DNA of 64,000 nt from Hyalangium ruber (lineage in GTDB: Bacteria; Myxococcota; Myxococcia; Myxococcales; Myxococcaceae): contig NZ_JAXIVS010000002.1 in assembly GCF_034259325.1 (NCBI RefSeq), forward strand, positions 62,001-126,000. Reading direction: 5' to 3'. The notes beneath the pieces were generated by a model. The model was given only the letters and a program-made list of their open reading frames with translations, did not search any database and was not told the DNA's origin. Below, in pieces: positions 38,052-47,242 of this stretch (position 1 is its first letter; each line of letters starts with the position of its first letter). The position numbers and the translations under genes were made by a program.

Positions 38052-39644
38052 ATGCTCGTTACCGCCAGACCGAGCCTTGCCCCGGGAGTGTGCGCGGCCG
38101 CCGCCGCTCCCCTGACCATTCTCCTGTCCTTCGGACTGTTGGGGGCCTGGGCCTCGGAGAGCGAGGTGCTCTCCCGGTTGATGGGCTCCTCGGGGGCGTT
38201 CGGCTCCCTGGTCGTCATCTCCGGGCTGGTGGAGATGGCCTTCCTCACGGTGATGCTGTGCCACATCGGCACGGGGCGCGAGGTGCCGCTGGCGGTGCTG
38301 CTGGGGGTGGCCACCCTGCCCTGGACGGTGGGGCTGCTGGGCACCGAGGTACACGTGGGCCGGGTGGTGGCGGCGCTGGGGGAGTTGGAGGCCTCGGACG
38401 CGCGCAACACGCTGGCGCTGGGCGTGGGAGAGGCCATGGCCTCGCGGGTGCTCGGCGCGTGGGTGAGCGCGGCGCTGCTGGTGGGGTTGAGCCTGGGGCT
38501 GGCGCTGAACCGGGCCGGGGGCGAGCCTCCCCTGGTGGGCTCACCGCGCGGCCACTTCACGAAGATGATGTTCGGCGTCGTCGCGGCCCTGGCGCTGGCG
38601 GCCATCGCCCTGGTGGGAGCGATGGAGGCCTATCAACTCTTCGGGTTGCTCACGCGCCTCGCCCAGGTACCGCTCGCCGAGCGCACGGACCTGCTCGCCC
38701 AGGCCGTGGACGAGGTGGCGCGCCTGCGGCCGATGCGCTGGGGATGCATGGCGGTGCTGGGAACCCTGGCCGTGGCCTCCCTGGCCTGGAAGGCCCGCCG
38801 CACGGTCCGAAGCGAGGGCGGATGGGTGGAGAACGGCATCCTCCTGGCCTCCGTCGCCGCGCTGCTCGTGTTGGACGGCCACCCGCTGCGCTCGGCCACC
38901 GAGCGGGCCCATGCGCTGGGCCTCGGCCCGGTCTCGCTGCCCACGGGCTTCGAGGCGCTCCGGACGACCCAGGCCTATGCGCCCCAGCCGCTCGCGGTGC
39001 TCGCCACCCCCGAAGGCCTCGCGCACGCCGGGGGTGAGCGCCTCTCCTGGAACACGCCCACGCAAGCACTCGCCGCGACCCTCTCTTCCGGCCTCCAGGC
39101 TCCCGCGCAGGCGGGGCCAGGACACACCGGCCTCACCCCGGAGCCCATGCTGCCGCTGCTGGCGGATGCGCGGCTCTCGGGCACCGCCATTCAACGCCTC
39201 CTCGAGGCGAGTACTCGCGCCGGCGCGCGCTCGGTGGAGCTGGTCGGTCAACAGCCCCACACCGCCAGCCCCGCGACGCTGGAGCGCTTCCAGGCCCACT
39301 TCCCCTTCTTCTCCCTGCTCGCGGCGCGGCCGGGCACGCTGCGGCTGCTGCTGCCCTCGGCCCTCTCCGGCTCGGCGAGCCTCTCCTGGCGCGCCCGGTT
39401 CGTGGACGGCACCCGGCTGCAGTTGTCCCCGGCGGAGGGCGGCGGTGCCCTCACCCTCTCCCTCAACGCCTCGCCGGCGGACGTGCCGGAGGTCCTCGCC
39501 GGCACCCTCGTGGGGCTGGAGGTGTCCGGAGACGTCTCGCTCAAGCAGCTGGGCGCGGCGGCCGATGTGCTCGCCCTGGCCGGGGCCTCTCCCGTGGTGA
39601 TGCTCGATGCGGGAGCCTCGGGCGGCCCACTTCAGTCGCGGTGA
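38052..39644 (+). CDS. Multi-pass membrane protein with ExbD/TolR-like C-terminal segments
   Basis: 530 aa from an ATG with GGGGA close upstream. About seven hydrophobic helices occupy the first 285 residues. The remainder is extracytoplasmic-looking and holds two stretches that recall the periplasmic fold of ExbD/TolR: LLADARLSGTAIQRLLEAST...SVELVG (about 370-400) and VSLKQLGAAADVLALAGASP (about 495-515). Energy-coupling proteins are numerous in myxobacteria. The resemblance is weak and could be chance. Confidence 0.6.
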   Translation: MLVTARPSLAPGVCAAAAAPLTILLSFGLLGAWASESEVLSRLMGSSGAFGSLVVISGLVEMAFLTVMLCHIGTGREVPLAVLLGVATLPWTVGLLGTEVHVGRVVAALGELEASDARNTLALGVGEAMASRVLGAWVSAALLVGLSLGLALNRAGGEPPLVGSPRGHFTKMMFGVVAALALAAIALVGAMEAYQLFGLLTRLAQVPLAERTDLLAQAVDEVARLRPMRWGCMAVLGTLAVASLAWKARRTVRSEGGWVENGILLASVAALLVLDGHPLRSATERAHALGLGPVSLPTGFEALRTTQAYAPQPLAVLATPEGLAHAGGERLSWNTPTQALAATLSSGLQAPAQAGPGHTGLTPEPMLPLLADARLSGTAIQRLLEASTRAGARSVELVGQQPHTASPATLERFQAHFPFFSLLAARPGTLRLLLPSALSGSASLSWRARFVDGTRLQLSPAEGGGALTLSLNASPADVPEVLAGTLVGLEVSGDVSLKQLGAAADVLALAGASPVVMLDAGASGGPLQSR

Positions 39645-39654
39645 GGGTCCGCGC

Positions 39655-40269
39655 TCAGGTCAGCCAGACGAGCAGCGCGATGCCCGCGACGAGCCCCACC
39701 AGGAGCACCGCGATCATCATCAGGCCCTCGAACTTCGAGCTCTCCGGAGCTTCCGGCGGCACCGGAACAATCGTGGGAAGCGGTGTCGCGGTGGTCGGCG
39801 GCTCGACCACCGGCTCGGGAGCAGGCTCGGAGGCGACCCCGAGGGAGGAATCCCGCATCTCGAGCCCCTCGCGCGCCAGCGCCAGCACCCGCTTGATGTG
39901 GAGGATGTACCGGTCCTCCCCATCGTACGTCGCCAGCGCCACCGCCCCCCGCACGAGCCGCACGGGCATGAGCTGGGAGTCGGTATGGACGATGGCCGCG
40001 GCGGTGGGGGCCTTCGCGCCGCCCTCGTTCTCCAGGCGGCCCGTCTTCAGGCCCTCGCCGCTGGTCCACACATAATGGTCGTCCAGCAGCGTCAGCTCCT
40101 GGCGCTGCACGCGGCCCTCGAGGTCCACGAGCGACAGCAGCTCCGCCCCCTGCGGGCTCATGTGCCAGACGGAGCGCTGCCCGTTGTCCCCGGGAGGCCC
40201 CTCCACCGCGCGCACCTGGGAGAGCGCCTGTATGGCGGCCTTCAGCTTCTCTGGCGAGGGGTTGTTCAT
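39655..40269 (-). CDS. Tail-anchored protein of unknown function
   Basis: 204 aa. It has a soluble N-terminal domain (about 1-140) and a Pro/Thr/Glu-rich linker (145-175). A single membrane helix (about 180-202, FEGLMMIAVLLVGLVAGIALL) ends four residues from the C-terminus. There is no signal peptide, so the globular part should face the cytoplasm. It converges on the preceding gene (10 nt between stops). The family is unknown. Confidence 0.65.
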   Translation of the reverse strand: MNNPSPEKLKAAIQALSQVRAVEGPPGDNGQRSVWHMSPQGAELLSLVDLEGRVQRQELTLLDDHYVWTSGEGLKTGRLENEGGAKAPTAAAIVHTDSQLMPVRLVRGAVALATYDGEDRYILHIKRVLALAREGLEMRDSSLGVASEPAPEPVVEPPTTATPLPTIVPVPPEAPESSKFEGLMMIAVLLVGLVAGIALLVWLT

Positions 40270-40398
40270 CCAGCCCCCGAGCGTAGCAGGCTGCCCGGCG
40301 AGGGTGGGACCTGGAAGGGCCCGGCCTTAATGTTCAGGGGTGGATTCCCCTCACAGCCTCCGTGCGTCCCCTCGCTCGGCTGGCTAGCGTTCGCTCCC

Positions 40399-41163
40399 AT
40401 GAGCCGCTCCCGAGACAAAGGCATCGACTTCGTCCACCACTTCGAGGGCGCCCCCACGCTCGACGCGCTGCTGGAGCTGCTCGGCAGCCCGTACGACACC
40501 GCGGGGGTGCTCGTGCGCATGCGCGAGGCCCACACCGAGGGCGAGTCCTACAACGAAGTCATTCCCACCCTCTTCGAGGAAGAGCCCCGCTTCCCCTCGC
40601 CGGAGGTGGCCCGCAAGCTCTTCCAGAACCTGCTGGGGCTCTGGGACCTGGTGGAGGAAGGCAAGTCGGTGCGCCTGGAGGACGGCCCCCGGCCGCCCCG
40701 GCCCAAGAAGGTGAAGGCCCCGCCGCCCGCGCCCTTCGCTCCGGGCGAGCCGAGCACCGAATTCACCGAGGCCGCCTGGCGTTACCTGGAAGACGACGAG
40801 AAGGAGCGTACCCGGCGCCTGCACGCCTTCGACAACCGACAGGACGCCCTGCTGGGTGCCCTTGACGCCGCGGGGCTCACGGACGAAGGATATGCGGTAG
40901 CCCGCTACCTCCTCTTCGAACTGCACGCCATGTTGGAGCTGGGTTGGCCGGCGGGGCTGTCCAGTGTGGACCCCACGGTCCTCGAGAGGGAAGGCACGGA
41001 GGCTCCGCCAGTGCCCCAGGCCCTCACCGCGTACGCGGAGGAAGCGCTGTTCGAGGCGGAGCAGGACGAGGAGCACCCCCTCTCTGCGGAGGAGCTCGCG
41101 CGGGTGCGCACCCTGGTGCAACGCGGGCTGGCGGCGCTGTGGCGCGGCCGGAAGGGAAGTTGA
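40399..41163 (+). CDS. Cytosolic helical protein, unknown
   Basis: 254 aa. It is acidic and mostly helical, with a Pro/Lys-rich linker (about 98-118) between two helical halves. The second half (DEKERTRRLHAFDNRQDALLGAL...) looks like a helical bundle. It has no cysteines and no membrane segment. It ends 4 nt before the next gene, so the two are coupled. I do not recognise it. Confidence 0.65.
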   Translation: MSRSRDKGIDFVHHFEGAPTLDALLELLGSPYDTAGVLVRMREAHTEGESYNEVIPTLFEEEPRFPSPEVARKLFQNLLGLWDLVEEGKSVRLEDGPRPPRPKKVKAPPPAPFAPGEPSTEFTEAAWRYLEDDEKERTRRLHAFDNRQDALLGALDAAGLTDEGYAVARYLLFELHAMLELGWPAGLSSVDPTVLEREGTEAPPVPQALTAYAEEALFEAEQDEEHPLSAEELARVRTLVQRGLAALWRGRKGS

Positions 41164-41167
41164 AGGA

Positions 41168-41728
41168 ATGGCAAGAGACAAGGACGACAACGAGGGCGGC
41201 GGCTTCAGCGGCAAGCGCAACAAGAGCTGGCGGGAAATCGACGCCATGCGCGGCAAGAGCAAGAGCCACTCGCGGCAGGATGACCCGGCGCAGCAGCGCA
41301 TCGAGCGCAGCGCCTCGTATCAGAAGTACAAAGCAGCCGCCGACGCGCTCTTCACCGGCGGCGAGCTGCCCCAGGGGCTGGCCGAGAAGTTCGACCCCGA
41401 GGGCAAGCGCAAGACGCAGAAGCAGGCCCTGCAGAAGCTGCAGCAGGCCGAGAGCCGGCAGGAATGGGTACAGGGCGTCATCGACTACCTGGACAAGTAC
41501 CCGGAGCTGCCCGAGGACGCGTACTTCCTGGACAGCCTGCTGGACCACCCGCGAGAGCGCATCGCCGACAAGGCGCTCGCGAAGCTGGAGGTCATGCAGG
41601 CCGAGGGCAAGCTGAAGACGAAGGTGCCCAAGAGCCTGGATGAGCGGCTCAAGTCCATCCAGCTCACCAGCATGGACCCGGAGATGCAGGGCCGTGCCAA
41701 GGCCCTGCGCGAGAAGCTCAAGGCCTAG
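41168..41728 (+). CDS. Highly charged helical protein, unknown
   Basis: 186 aa. The head (1-60) is Lys/Arg/Asp-rich and low-complexity. The rest is a regular helical array (KRKTQKQALQKLQQAESRQE, HPRERIADKALAKLEVMQAE). The charge pattern would suit RNA or ribosome contact, but this is only a guess. It starts 4 nt after the preceding gene. Its TAG stop overlaps the stop of the convergent RapA gene by 4 bp. Confidence 0.65.
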   Translation: MARDKDDNEGGGFSGKRNKSWREIDAMRGKSKSHSRQDDPAQQRIERSASYQKYKAAADALFTGGELPQGLAEKFDPEGKRKTQKQALQKLQQAESRQEWVQGVIDYLDKYPELPEDAYFLDSLLDHPRERIADKALAKLEVMQAEGKLKTKVPKSLDERLKSIQLTSMDPEMQGRAKALREKLKA

Positions 41729-44700
41729 CGGTTGATGACGAAGCCGCAGGCGGAGTCGAGCACCACCTTGGCACCCGCGAGCGCCTTCACCAGCCGCTCA
41801 TAGTGGGTGCGCTCCGCCTCCAGCTGGGCCTCCACCGCCTTGGCGGCGAGCCCCTGGTGCTCCAGCGACAGGCGCATGCGCTCCAGCGCCGCGTCGCGCT
41901 CGGCCTCGAGGGCCTTCTTCGCCCGGGCCGCGAGCTTGCCCAGCTCCGCCTCGGCGGCCTTCTGGCCCACCGGCACCGCCGCGTCCACGAAGGCGCCGAC
42001 GTTCGGGAAGGCGCGCGACACCTCGTCTCCCTTGAGCGCGCGCCCCTCCACGGCCAGCGCCGGCAGCAGGCTCGCGTCCGCCTTGGGCCCGCCCTGCCCC
42101 TCCGCCACCGCCACGTGCAGCAGCGTGCGCTCCAGGAAGCGCGCCAGCTGACGGCTGGGCACGCGCGCCCCGGGTGAGGTGTCCTCCGGCTCGGGGAGTT
42201 GCACGTGGTAGAGCAGCTCCAGCCCGCGCGCCTTCAGCGTCCCGCGCTTCTCGATGTAGCGGAAGCCGCTGCGCCCGTACGGCCCGTCGCGCAGGAAGCC
42301 GAACAGCGCCTCCACCAGCGAGTGCCCGGTGGCGAAGTACTCCAGCTCCTCGGCCTCCACCGCCGTGTCGCGCCAGAAGGTGCCCAAGAGCGTCCGGTCC
42401 TCCATCACGTCCAGGCCCGGCAGCCCCTCCACGTTGAGCGCGTGGCCGAAGTGGAAGGCGCACTGGAAGGCCTCCACCTCCTCGTCCGTGTCCACCCGGA
42501 TGCCCACCCGCTTCGCCAGCTCGGTGACGGTCTCCTCCAGCCGCTCGTCGAGGTCTCTCGCCACGCTCCAGAGGCCATCCTCCAGCGGCTGCGCCTCCTC
42601 TTCCTCCTCGTCCGCCTCGATGCCCATGCGGGCCTGGGCGCGCTCCACCAGCCGCTCCACCGCCGGCTTGTCGAAGGAGCGCAAGTCCAACAGCGGATCA
42701 TACGCGCGCTTCACCTGCGCCCGCGCCGTCTCCACCCGCGTCTTCAGCTCGGAGGCGTACGTCATGCGCGCCTCGCGCGGCAGCAGCGCCAGCTCCGCCA
42801 GCCGGTCCTCCACCTCCTCCAGCACCGCGTCCAGGCCGCCCACCGTCTCGCCGAACACGCCCACCGCGTCCGCCAGCAGCATCAGCACGTCCGCCGCCAG
42901 CGTGCCCGCCGGGTCGAACACGTGGATCTCCACCGGCTTCGTCTGGCCGATGCGGTCCAGGCGGCCGATGCGCTGCTCCACCGTGGCGGGGCTCCACGGC
43001 AGGTCGTAATGCACCAGGTGGTGGGCGAACTGGAAGTTGCGGCCCTCGCCGCCCACCTCGGTGCAGATCAGCACCCGTGGGCCTTCGGGGTCGCGGAAGC
43101 GCGCCACCTGTCTGTCCCGCTCCACCAGCGGCAGGTCACCGTGGTAGCCGAGCGCCTCGACACCCTCGCGCCCCAGCTCCGCCTGGAGCGCCTCCAGCGT
43201 GTCGCGGCTCTCGGTGAACACCAGCACCTTGGCCCCGGGCTCCGAGGCCCAGATGCCGCGCAGCACGCCCAGGAAGGCGAGGAACTTCGCGTCGCGCGCG
43301 GGCAGCTTGAGCTCCAGCCCCTTCAGCGTCGGGTTGGCTTTCACCGCGCCGGTGAACGCTGCGGGGCTCGACTCCAGCCGGCGCATCACGTTGGCCAGCG
43401 GCGCGCCGCGCAAGCTGGAGCCCGCCAGCGCCGCCAGCGCCGCATCGCGCGTCTTCAGCTCCTCGGCCGAGAGCTGCACGGGGTGACGGTGCAGGCGCCG
43501 CGTGGAGAAGCCGCCCACCACCGCGCGCCGGTTGCGCACCAGCCGATCCGACAGGCTGTAGGTCTCCGCCAGGTGCGCGAGCAGCGCGTCCCGGTCCTTC
43601 AGCGACTGGAGCTTCGCATCCCCCGGGAAGCGCTTGGCCAACGCCTTCACCGAGGCGGCCGAGGCGTTGCCCTCCAAGAGCGCGCGCACCGCGTTGGACA
43701 GCTCCTCCTGCCGCGCAAGCCGCTCCTCGAAGCCCTTCACCGTGGGCGCGCTCGCCGCGTCGATCAGCGTGAGCAGCCCATGGTACTCGGCGGGGTCCAG
43801 CTGCATGGGCGTGGCGGTGAGCAGCAGCAGGCCCCAGCTGTTGCCCGCGAGCCCCTCGGCCGCCTCGAAGGCCTTCTCACCCTTGAGGTGGTGCGCCTCG
43901 TCGATGATGACCAGGTCCCAGAACGCGTCCTCCTCGGCCACCGCCTGGCGGTGCTCCTCGGTGCGCGAGAGCAGCTCCAGGCTCGTGACCACCAGCGGGA
44001 AGCGCTCCCACGGGGACACGTCGGGCTGCTCCTTGAGCGACTGCGCGTAGCGGTCCGAGTCCATCAGCGTGAAGAGCTGGTTGAACTTGTGGAACAGCTC
44101 CACCAGCCACTGCACCGTGAGGTGGCTCGGCGCCACCACCAGCACCCGGCGCGCCAGGCCCGAGAGCCGCAGGGCGCTGAACACCATGCCCGCCTCAATC
44201 GTCTTGCCCAGGCCCACCTCGTCGGCGAGCACGAAGCGCGGGCGGCGCGCCGAGAGCACGCGCTGCACCACGCCCACCTGGTGCGGCTTCACCATCACCC
44301 GGCTGGCCAGCAGCGCCCCCAGCGCGTCACAGCGCCGCTCGTCATCCAGCACCAGCGCCTGCTTGCGCAGCACGAAGGCCCGCGCGTCTCCCACGCGGCC
44401 CTCGCGCAGCGTGGCGAGCAGATCCGAGCGCGGCGGCAGCGCGCGCACCTCGGACTCCGGCATCTCGTCCTCTTCCCCCGTGTCCTCGTAGCGGATGACG
44501 TAGCGCCGCAGGCCCCGGGCCCCGGGCTCCTCGCGCACCACCCGGGCGTGCCGGCCCTTCACGGTGAGGATGGGCTCTCCGGCCGGCAGCGCGTAGGACA
44601 CCAGCGCACCGCCCTTGGTGGACACGAGCACCGGCGCGTCCTCCCGGGCCGGGAAGAAGACGATCGCCTTGGCGCCCTCCTCTTCCAGCGCGGCGAGGTG

Positions 44701-44760
44701 TCCCACGCCCCACTCGGGCTGCGGGAGATAGCGAACCTTGATACCTGCGACGAGGGACAT
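41725..44760 (-). CDS. RapA-type Swi2/Snf2 ATPase (RNA-polymerase-associated)
   Basis: 1011 aa. The N-terminal Tudor-like part (YLPQPEWGVGHL...) is followed by a superfamily 2 motor: Walker A ADEVGLGKTIEA, Walker B IIDEAHHLKG, LLLTATPMQ, then the second lobe with VFTESRDTLEAL, ICTEVGGEGRNFQFA and QRIGRLDRIGQ (motif VI). A C-terminal region of about 400 aa has acidic DEEEEEA. Length and layout fit E. coli RapA (968 aa), which recycles RNA polymerase, more than chromatin remodellers. The first Met of the conserved head is taken as the start. It converges on the charged helical protein gene. Confidence 0.88.
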   Translation of the reverse strand: MSLVAGIKVRYLPQPEWGVGHLAALEEEGAKAIVFFPAREDAPVLVSTKGGALVSYALPAGEPILTVKGRHARVVREEPGARGLRRYVIRYEDTGEEDEMPESEVRALPPRSDLLATLREGRVGDARAFVLRKQALVLDDERRCDALGALLASRVMVKPHQVGVVQRVLSARRPRFVLADEVGLGKTIEAGMVFSALRLSGLARRVLVVAPSHLTVQWLVELFHKFNQLFTLMDSDRYAQSLKEQPDVSPWERFPLVVTSLELLSRTEEHRQAVAEEDAFWDLVIIDEAHHLKGEKAFEAAEGLAGNSWGLLLLTATPMQLDPAEYHGLLTLIDAASAPTVKGFEERLARQEELSNAVRALLEGNASAASVKALAKRFPGDAKLQSLKDRDALLAHLAETYSLSDRLVRNRRAVVGGFSTRRLHRHPVQLSAEELKTRDAALAALAGSSLRGAPLANVMRRLESSPAAFTGAVKANPTLKGLELKLPARDAKFLAFLGVLRGIWASEPGAKVLVFTESRDTLEALQAELGREGVEALGYHGDLPLVERDRQVARFRDPEGPRVLICTEVGGEGRNFQFAHHLVHYDLPWSPATVEQRIGRLDRIGQTKPVEIHVFDPAGTLAADVLMLLADAVGVFGETVGGLDAVLEEVEDRLAELALLPREARMTYASELKTRVETARAQVKRAYDPLLDLRSFDKPAVERLVERAQARMGIEADEEEEEAQPLEDGLWSVARDLDERLEETVTELAKRVGIRVDTDEEVEAFQCAFHFGHALNVEGLPGLDVMEDRTLLGTFWRDTAVEAEELEYFATGHSLVEALFGFLRDGPYGRSGFRYIEKRGTLKARGLELLYHVQLPEPEDTSPGARVPSRQLARFLERTLLHVAVAEGQGGPKADASLLPALAVEGRALKGDEVSRAFPNVGAFVDAAVPVGQKAAEAELGKLAARAKKALEAERDAALERMRLSLEHQGLAAKAVEAQLEAERTHYERLVKALAGAKVVLDSACGFVINR

Positions 44761-44881
44761 AAGAGCGATCAGGGGTGAAAAGGGGGGTCCGCCTCTTAAC
44801 CTCGCATTCGCCCGAAGGCCATTGATTGGCGGGGCAAGTCTCATGGCCTCCAACCTGATGAGTCACCCGACGGGCCCTGGC

Positions 44882-44912
44882 GTGATCGCCCACCTTCCCG
44901 AAAGGCGATCAC
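44882..44912. repeat. Inverted repeat GTGATCGCC / GGCGATCAC
   Basis: A perfect 9-bp inverted repeat (44882-44890 and 44904-44912) has a 13-nt spacer. A third copy of GTGATCGCC lies at 44984-44992. The arms lie 122-152 nt upstream of the leftward rapA-like start, in a place where an operator would be expected. Confidence 0.45.
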
Positions 44913-45288
44913 CGCGCCTGCCTCCCAGACGGCCTTCCACGGGCTTTTGAATCCGCTTTCTCTTCAATCCAGCGGCCAAAGCCGTGATCGCCTGCCTGAT
45001 TCCTGAATCAAACCCGGGAAGAGACGGAAAGCAGGTTCCCGTCAAGCCAAATCCACTCCAAGTGAGGGTCTCAGGATTCGACGTAAGTCCTTCTTTTCTC
45101 GAAGGAGCGGAACCCATCAGGTCGCATAAGACAGTTCGCATTCAATGGGTCGGGGTATATTTCTTATTTATTGAAGAGTTCTTCCCAAAGCGGATATTCT
45201 CTATGTGGCTCGAAATTGTCTCTTCCAGGGAAACCCGGAAATGACGATTCTCTGGTACTCTTCGAAAGTAGCAAGGGCACCCAGAGGC

Positions 45289-45310
45289 CAGGGAGCGGCT
45301 CCGCTCCCTG
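45289..45310. promoter_or_regulatory. Strong hairpin in the leader of the multihaem lipoprotein
   Basis: CAGGGAGCGG and CCGCTCCCTG are perfectly complementary around a 2-nt centre, giving an 8-9 bp stem. It ends 24 nt before the ATG and 9 nt before the AAGGAGGGG ribosome site. It could be a transcript-stabilising element, an attenuator or an operator. Confidence 0.4.
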
Positions 45311-45334
45311 AACCACCAGCAAGGAGGGGCCACC

Positions 45335-47215
45335 ATGAGAGGGACGACTGCACCAGTGGCGATGAAGTGCGACACCACCCCGTGGGTTGGGTCGCGGGGG
45401 ATGGTGCTGCTCGCCGTGCTCACGAGCGTCATGCTCGCGTGCGGCGGACAGGAGGCGTCTGAGCTCTCAGGGCAATCGAGCCAGGAAGAGGTCGCGGCAT
45501 TGGAGGCGGACCCAATCGAGTCCTCCGGCCACGACGACGATGATGACGACGACGACGACGACGACGATGATGACGACGATCATCCGTCCCAGTCGGTGGG
45601 CGTGGCGCTGGACATCGAGGATGGGGTGGGCACGGACCTGCGCGTGCGCGCCGGGCAGACCATCCACATCAACCAGATCGACATCCGCGCCAGCGTGGCG
45701 GCCTCGCACGACGAGGGCATCAACGGGCTGCGCCACACGGGCGACTTCGCCAGCCTGGGCTGGGGCGGCGTGGAGCTGGCGGAGCAGGAGTTCGAGCTGA
45801 TGGGCGGGCCCGAGGGCTTCAAGCGCCGCCGCTTCTACCGCGACGCGGCCTGGATGGACGCCTCCAGCCACTTCACCATCGAGCAGATCGACTCCCGCGG
45901 CCGGACCATCGGCTCCTCCATCCGCCTGGAGGCGGGCACCAGCAAGAAGCGCAAGGACAATGACGACTTCTTCGTGCGCCGCTTCCGCGCCATCCAGTGG
46001 ACGTACGACTGCCCCACCCTCGAGAGCTGCGCGGGCGCCAGCAACTTCCTGGAGGAGGCGCTGGTGGAGCTGCGCCACGCCCGGACCCCAGGTAAGCGCA
46101 AGACCCTCACCCTGCGTCCGAATACCACCGCGCTGCGGGTGCGCTGGTCCCTGCGTCCCAGCGCTCCCTACACCATCTCCGTCCAGCAGGAGGCCAACCC
46201 CACCTACGCCTACGGCTTCTCCATTGATGTGACTCCCCGCACCCCGACCCGCCCGGACGGTACTTATGCACCCGGAACGGCCGTTTCCTTCCAGCTCACC
46301 CTGCGGGATGGCGCGGGCAACCGTCTGCACCCACAGGGTTCCCTTCCCACGTATAATGAGGTGATCTTCGGTTCCAACGAGCCGGGCATCCAGTACTACC
46401 GGGCGTTCTTCGAGGCGACAGCGACGTACTACCGCAGGAAGCACCGCGAGCGCATGTTGATGACGCAGATCATCGGGCCGGCACAGCGTATCCAGCCCAT
46501 CCGGAGCATCGTCGACCTGGAGGCCTTCATGGGCCCCAACGACGTGCAGACGGTGGGTCTGCCCGAGCGCGATGGCGTCTTCTCCCAGTCGCAGACCTTC
46601 CCTCCCGGAAACGACCTGTTCGTGGGCGCGTTCGACCCCACGCACGCGGGCTGGTTCGCCCCGGTGAGCGACACGGTGACGTATGACTTGCCCGCCAACG
46701 CCGAGCCCGGCACCTACCTGGTGACGGTGAAGGGCCGCCGCGTGTACCTGGGCGAGGACGTGCCCTTCTCGCGCACCATCGAGATCCAGGTCGGCACCCG
46801 GACGCGCACCACCGCGCCGGTGACGACGGGCCCCTGCAACAGCTGCCACAGCCAGGGCGGCGAGCTGGGCAACGTGCTGCACGGCAACGACAACCGCGCC
46901 GCATGCGCCGGCTGCCACGCGCCCCTGGGCTTCGAGCTCGAGGGCCCCGTCTTCGTGCGCGTCCACTTCATCCACTCGCGCTCGGAGCGCTTCGGCGAGT
47001 CCACCGCGAAGTGCTCCACCTGCCACACCACCAAGCAGAGCACGCAGCGGGTCAGCAAGGCCGCGTGCTTCTCCTGCCACCAGGGCTTCTCCTCTCGGAA
47101 GAGCCAGCAGATCCACGATGAGCTCGAGAGCATCTACGTGGGCGGTGGGCGCGAGTCGTTCCAGCAGTGCACCACCAGTTGTCACAACACCACCCACCCG
47201 AAGAGCGGCTTCTAG
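45335..47215 (+). CDS. Multihaem c-type cytochrome lipoprotein with poly-Asp tract
   Basis: 626 aa. AAGGAGGGG precedes the ATG. The signal peptide ends in the lipobox SVMLAC (C36). Residues 67-82 are 16 consecutive aspartates. A large beta-rich region (about 90-490) follows. The C-terminal 120 residues hold four CxxCH haem sites (CNSCH, CAGCH, CSTCH, CFSCH) and one CTTSCH with an extra residue, spaced as in small multihaem (NapC/cytochrome c7-like) modules. It is probably an outer-membrane or periplasmic electron carrier or redox sensor. It lies 27 nt upstream of the FIST gene. The partner is unknown. Confidence 0.85.
   Translation: MRGTTAPVAMKCDTTPWVGSRGMVLLAVLTSVMLACGGQEASELSGQSSQEEVAALEADPIESSGHDDDDDDDDDDDDDDDDHPSQSVGVALDIEDGVGTDLRVRAGQTIHINQIDIRASVAASHDEGINGLRHTGDFASLGWGGVELAEQEFELMGGPEGFKRRRFYRDAAWMDASSHFTIEQIDSRGRTIGSSIRLEAGTSKKRKDNDDFFVRRFRAIQWTYDCPTLESCAGASNFLEEALVELRHARTPGKRKTLTLRPNTTALRVRWSLRPSAPYTISVQQEANPTYAYGFSIDVTPRTPTRPDGTYAPGTAVSFQLTLRDGAGNRLHPQGSLPTYNEVIFGSNEPGIQYYRAFFEATATYYRRKHRERMLMTQIIGPAQRIQPIRSIVDLEAFMGPNDVQTVGLPERDGVFSQSQTFPPGNDLFVGAFDPTHAGWFAPVSDTVTYDLPANAEPGTYLVTVKGRRVYLGEDVPFSRTIEIQVGTRTRTTAPVTTGPCNSCHSQGGELGNVLHGNDNRAACAGCHAPLGFELEGPVFVRVHFIHSRSERFGESTAKCSTCHTTKQSTQRVSKAACFSCHQGFSSRKSQQIHDELESIYVGGGRESFQQCTTSCHNTTHPKSGF
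45533..45580 (+). repeat. GAC/GAT codon tract, 16 Asp
   Basis: Sixteen consecutive Asp codons, mixed GAC and GAT, lie within the lipoprotein linker. The codon mixing argues that it is maintained as protein sequence rather than a recent slippage. It is flanked by His on both sides and could bind Ca2+ or other cations. Confidence 0.85.
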
Positions 47216-47242
47216 CCGCGCTTCATTTGACGGAGGTCCTCC

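Larger units (their letters stand above)
44761..45334. other. 574-bp gap with lower GC and repeats, no supported gene
   Basis: This region is clearly A/T-richer than the rest of the window (for example around 45140-45240). It separates the rapA-like gene (leftward) from the multihaem lipoprotein gene (rightward), so it should hold both promoters. Small open frames are present but none has convincing codon bias or a ribosome site. It contains three copies of GTGATCGCC (one inverted) and a strong hairpin just before the rightward gene, both listed separately. Confidence 0.6.

Noticed and set aside
42199-44778. 859-codon plus-strand open frame opposite the RapA-type gene
   Set aside because: Antisense shadow; composition dominated by Arg, His, Gln and Leu with no family features.
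44984-45244. 86-codon open frame in the 574-bp gap
   Set aside because: No ribosome site, no codon bias and A/T-rich composition unlike the neighbouring genes.
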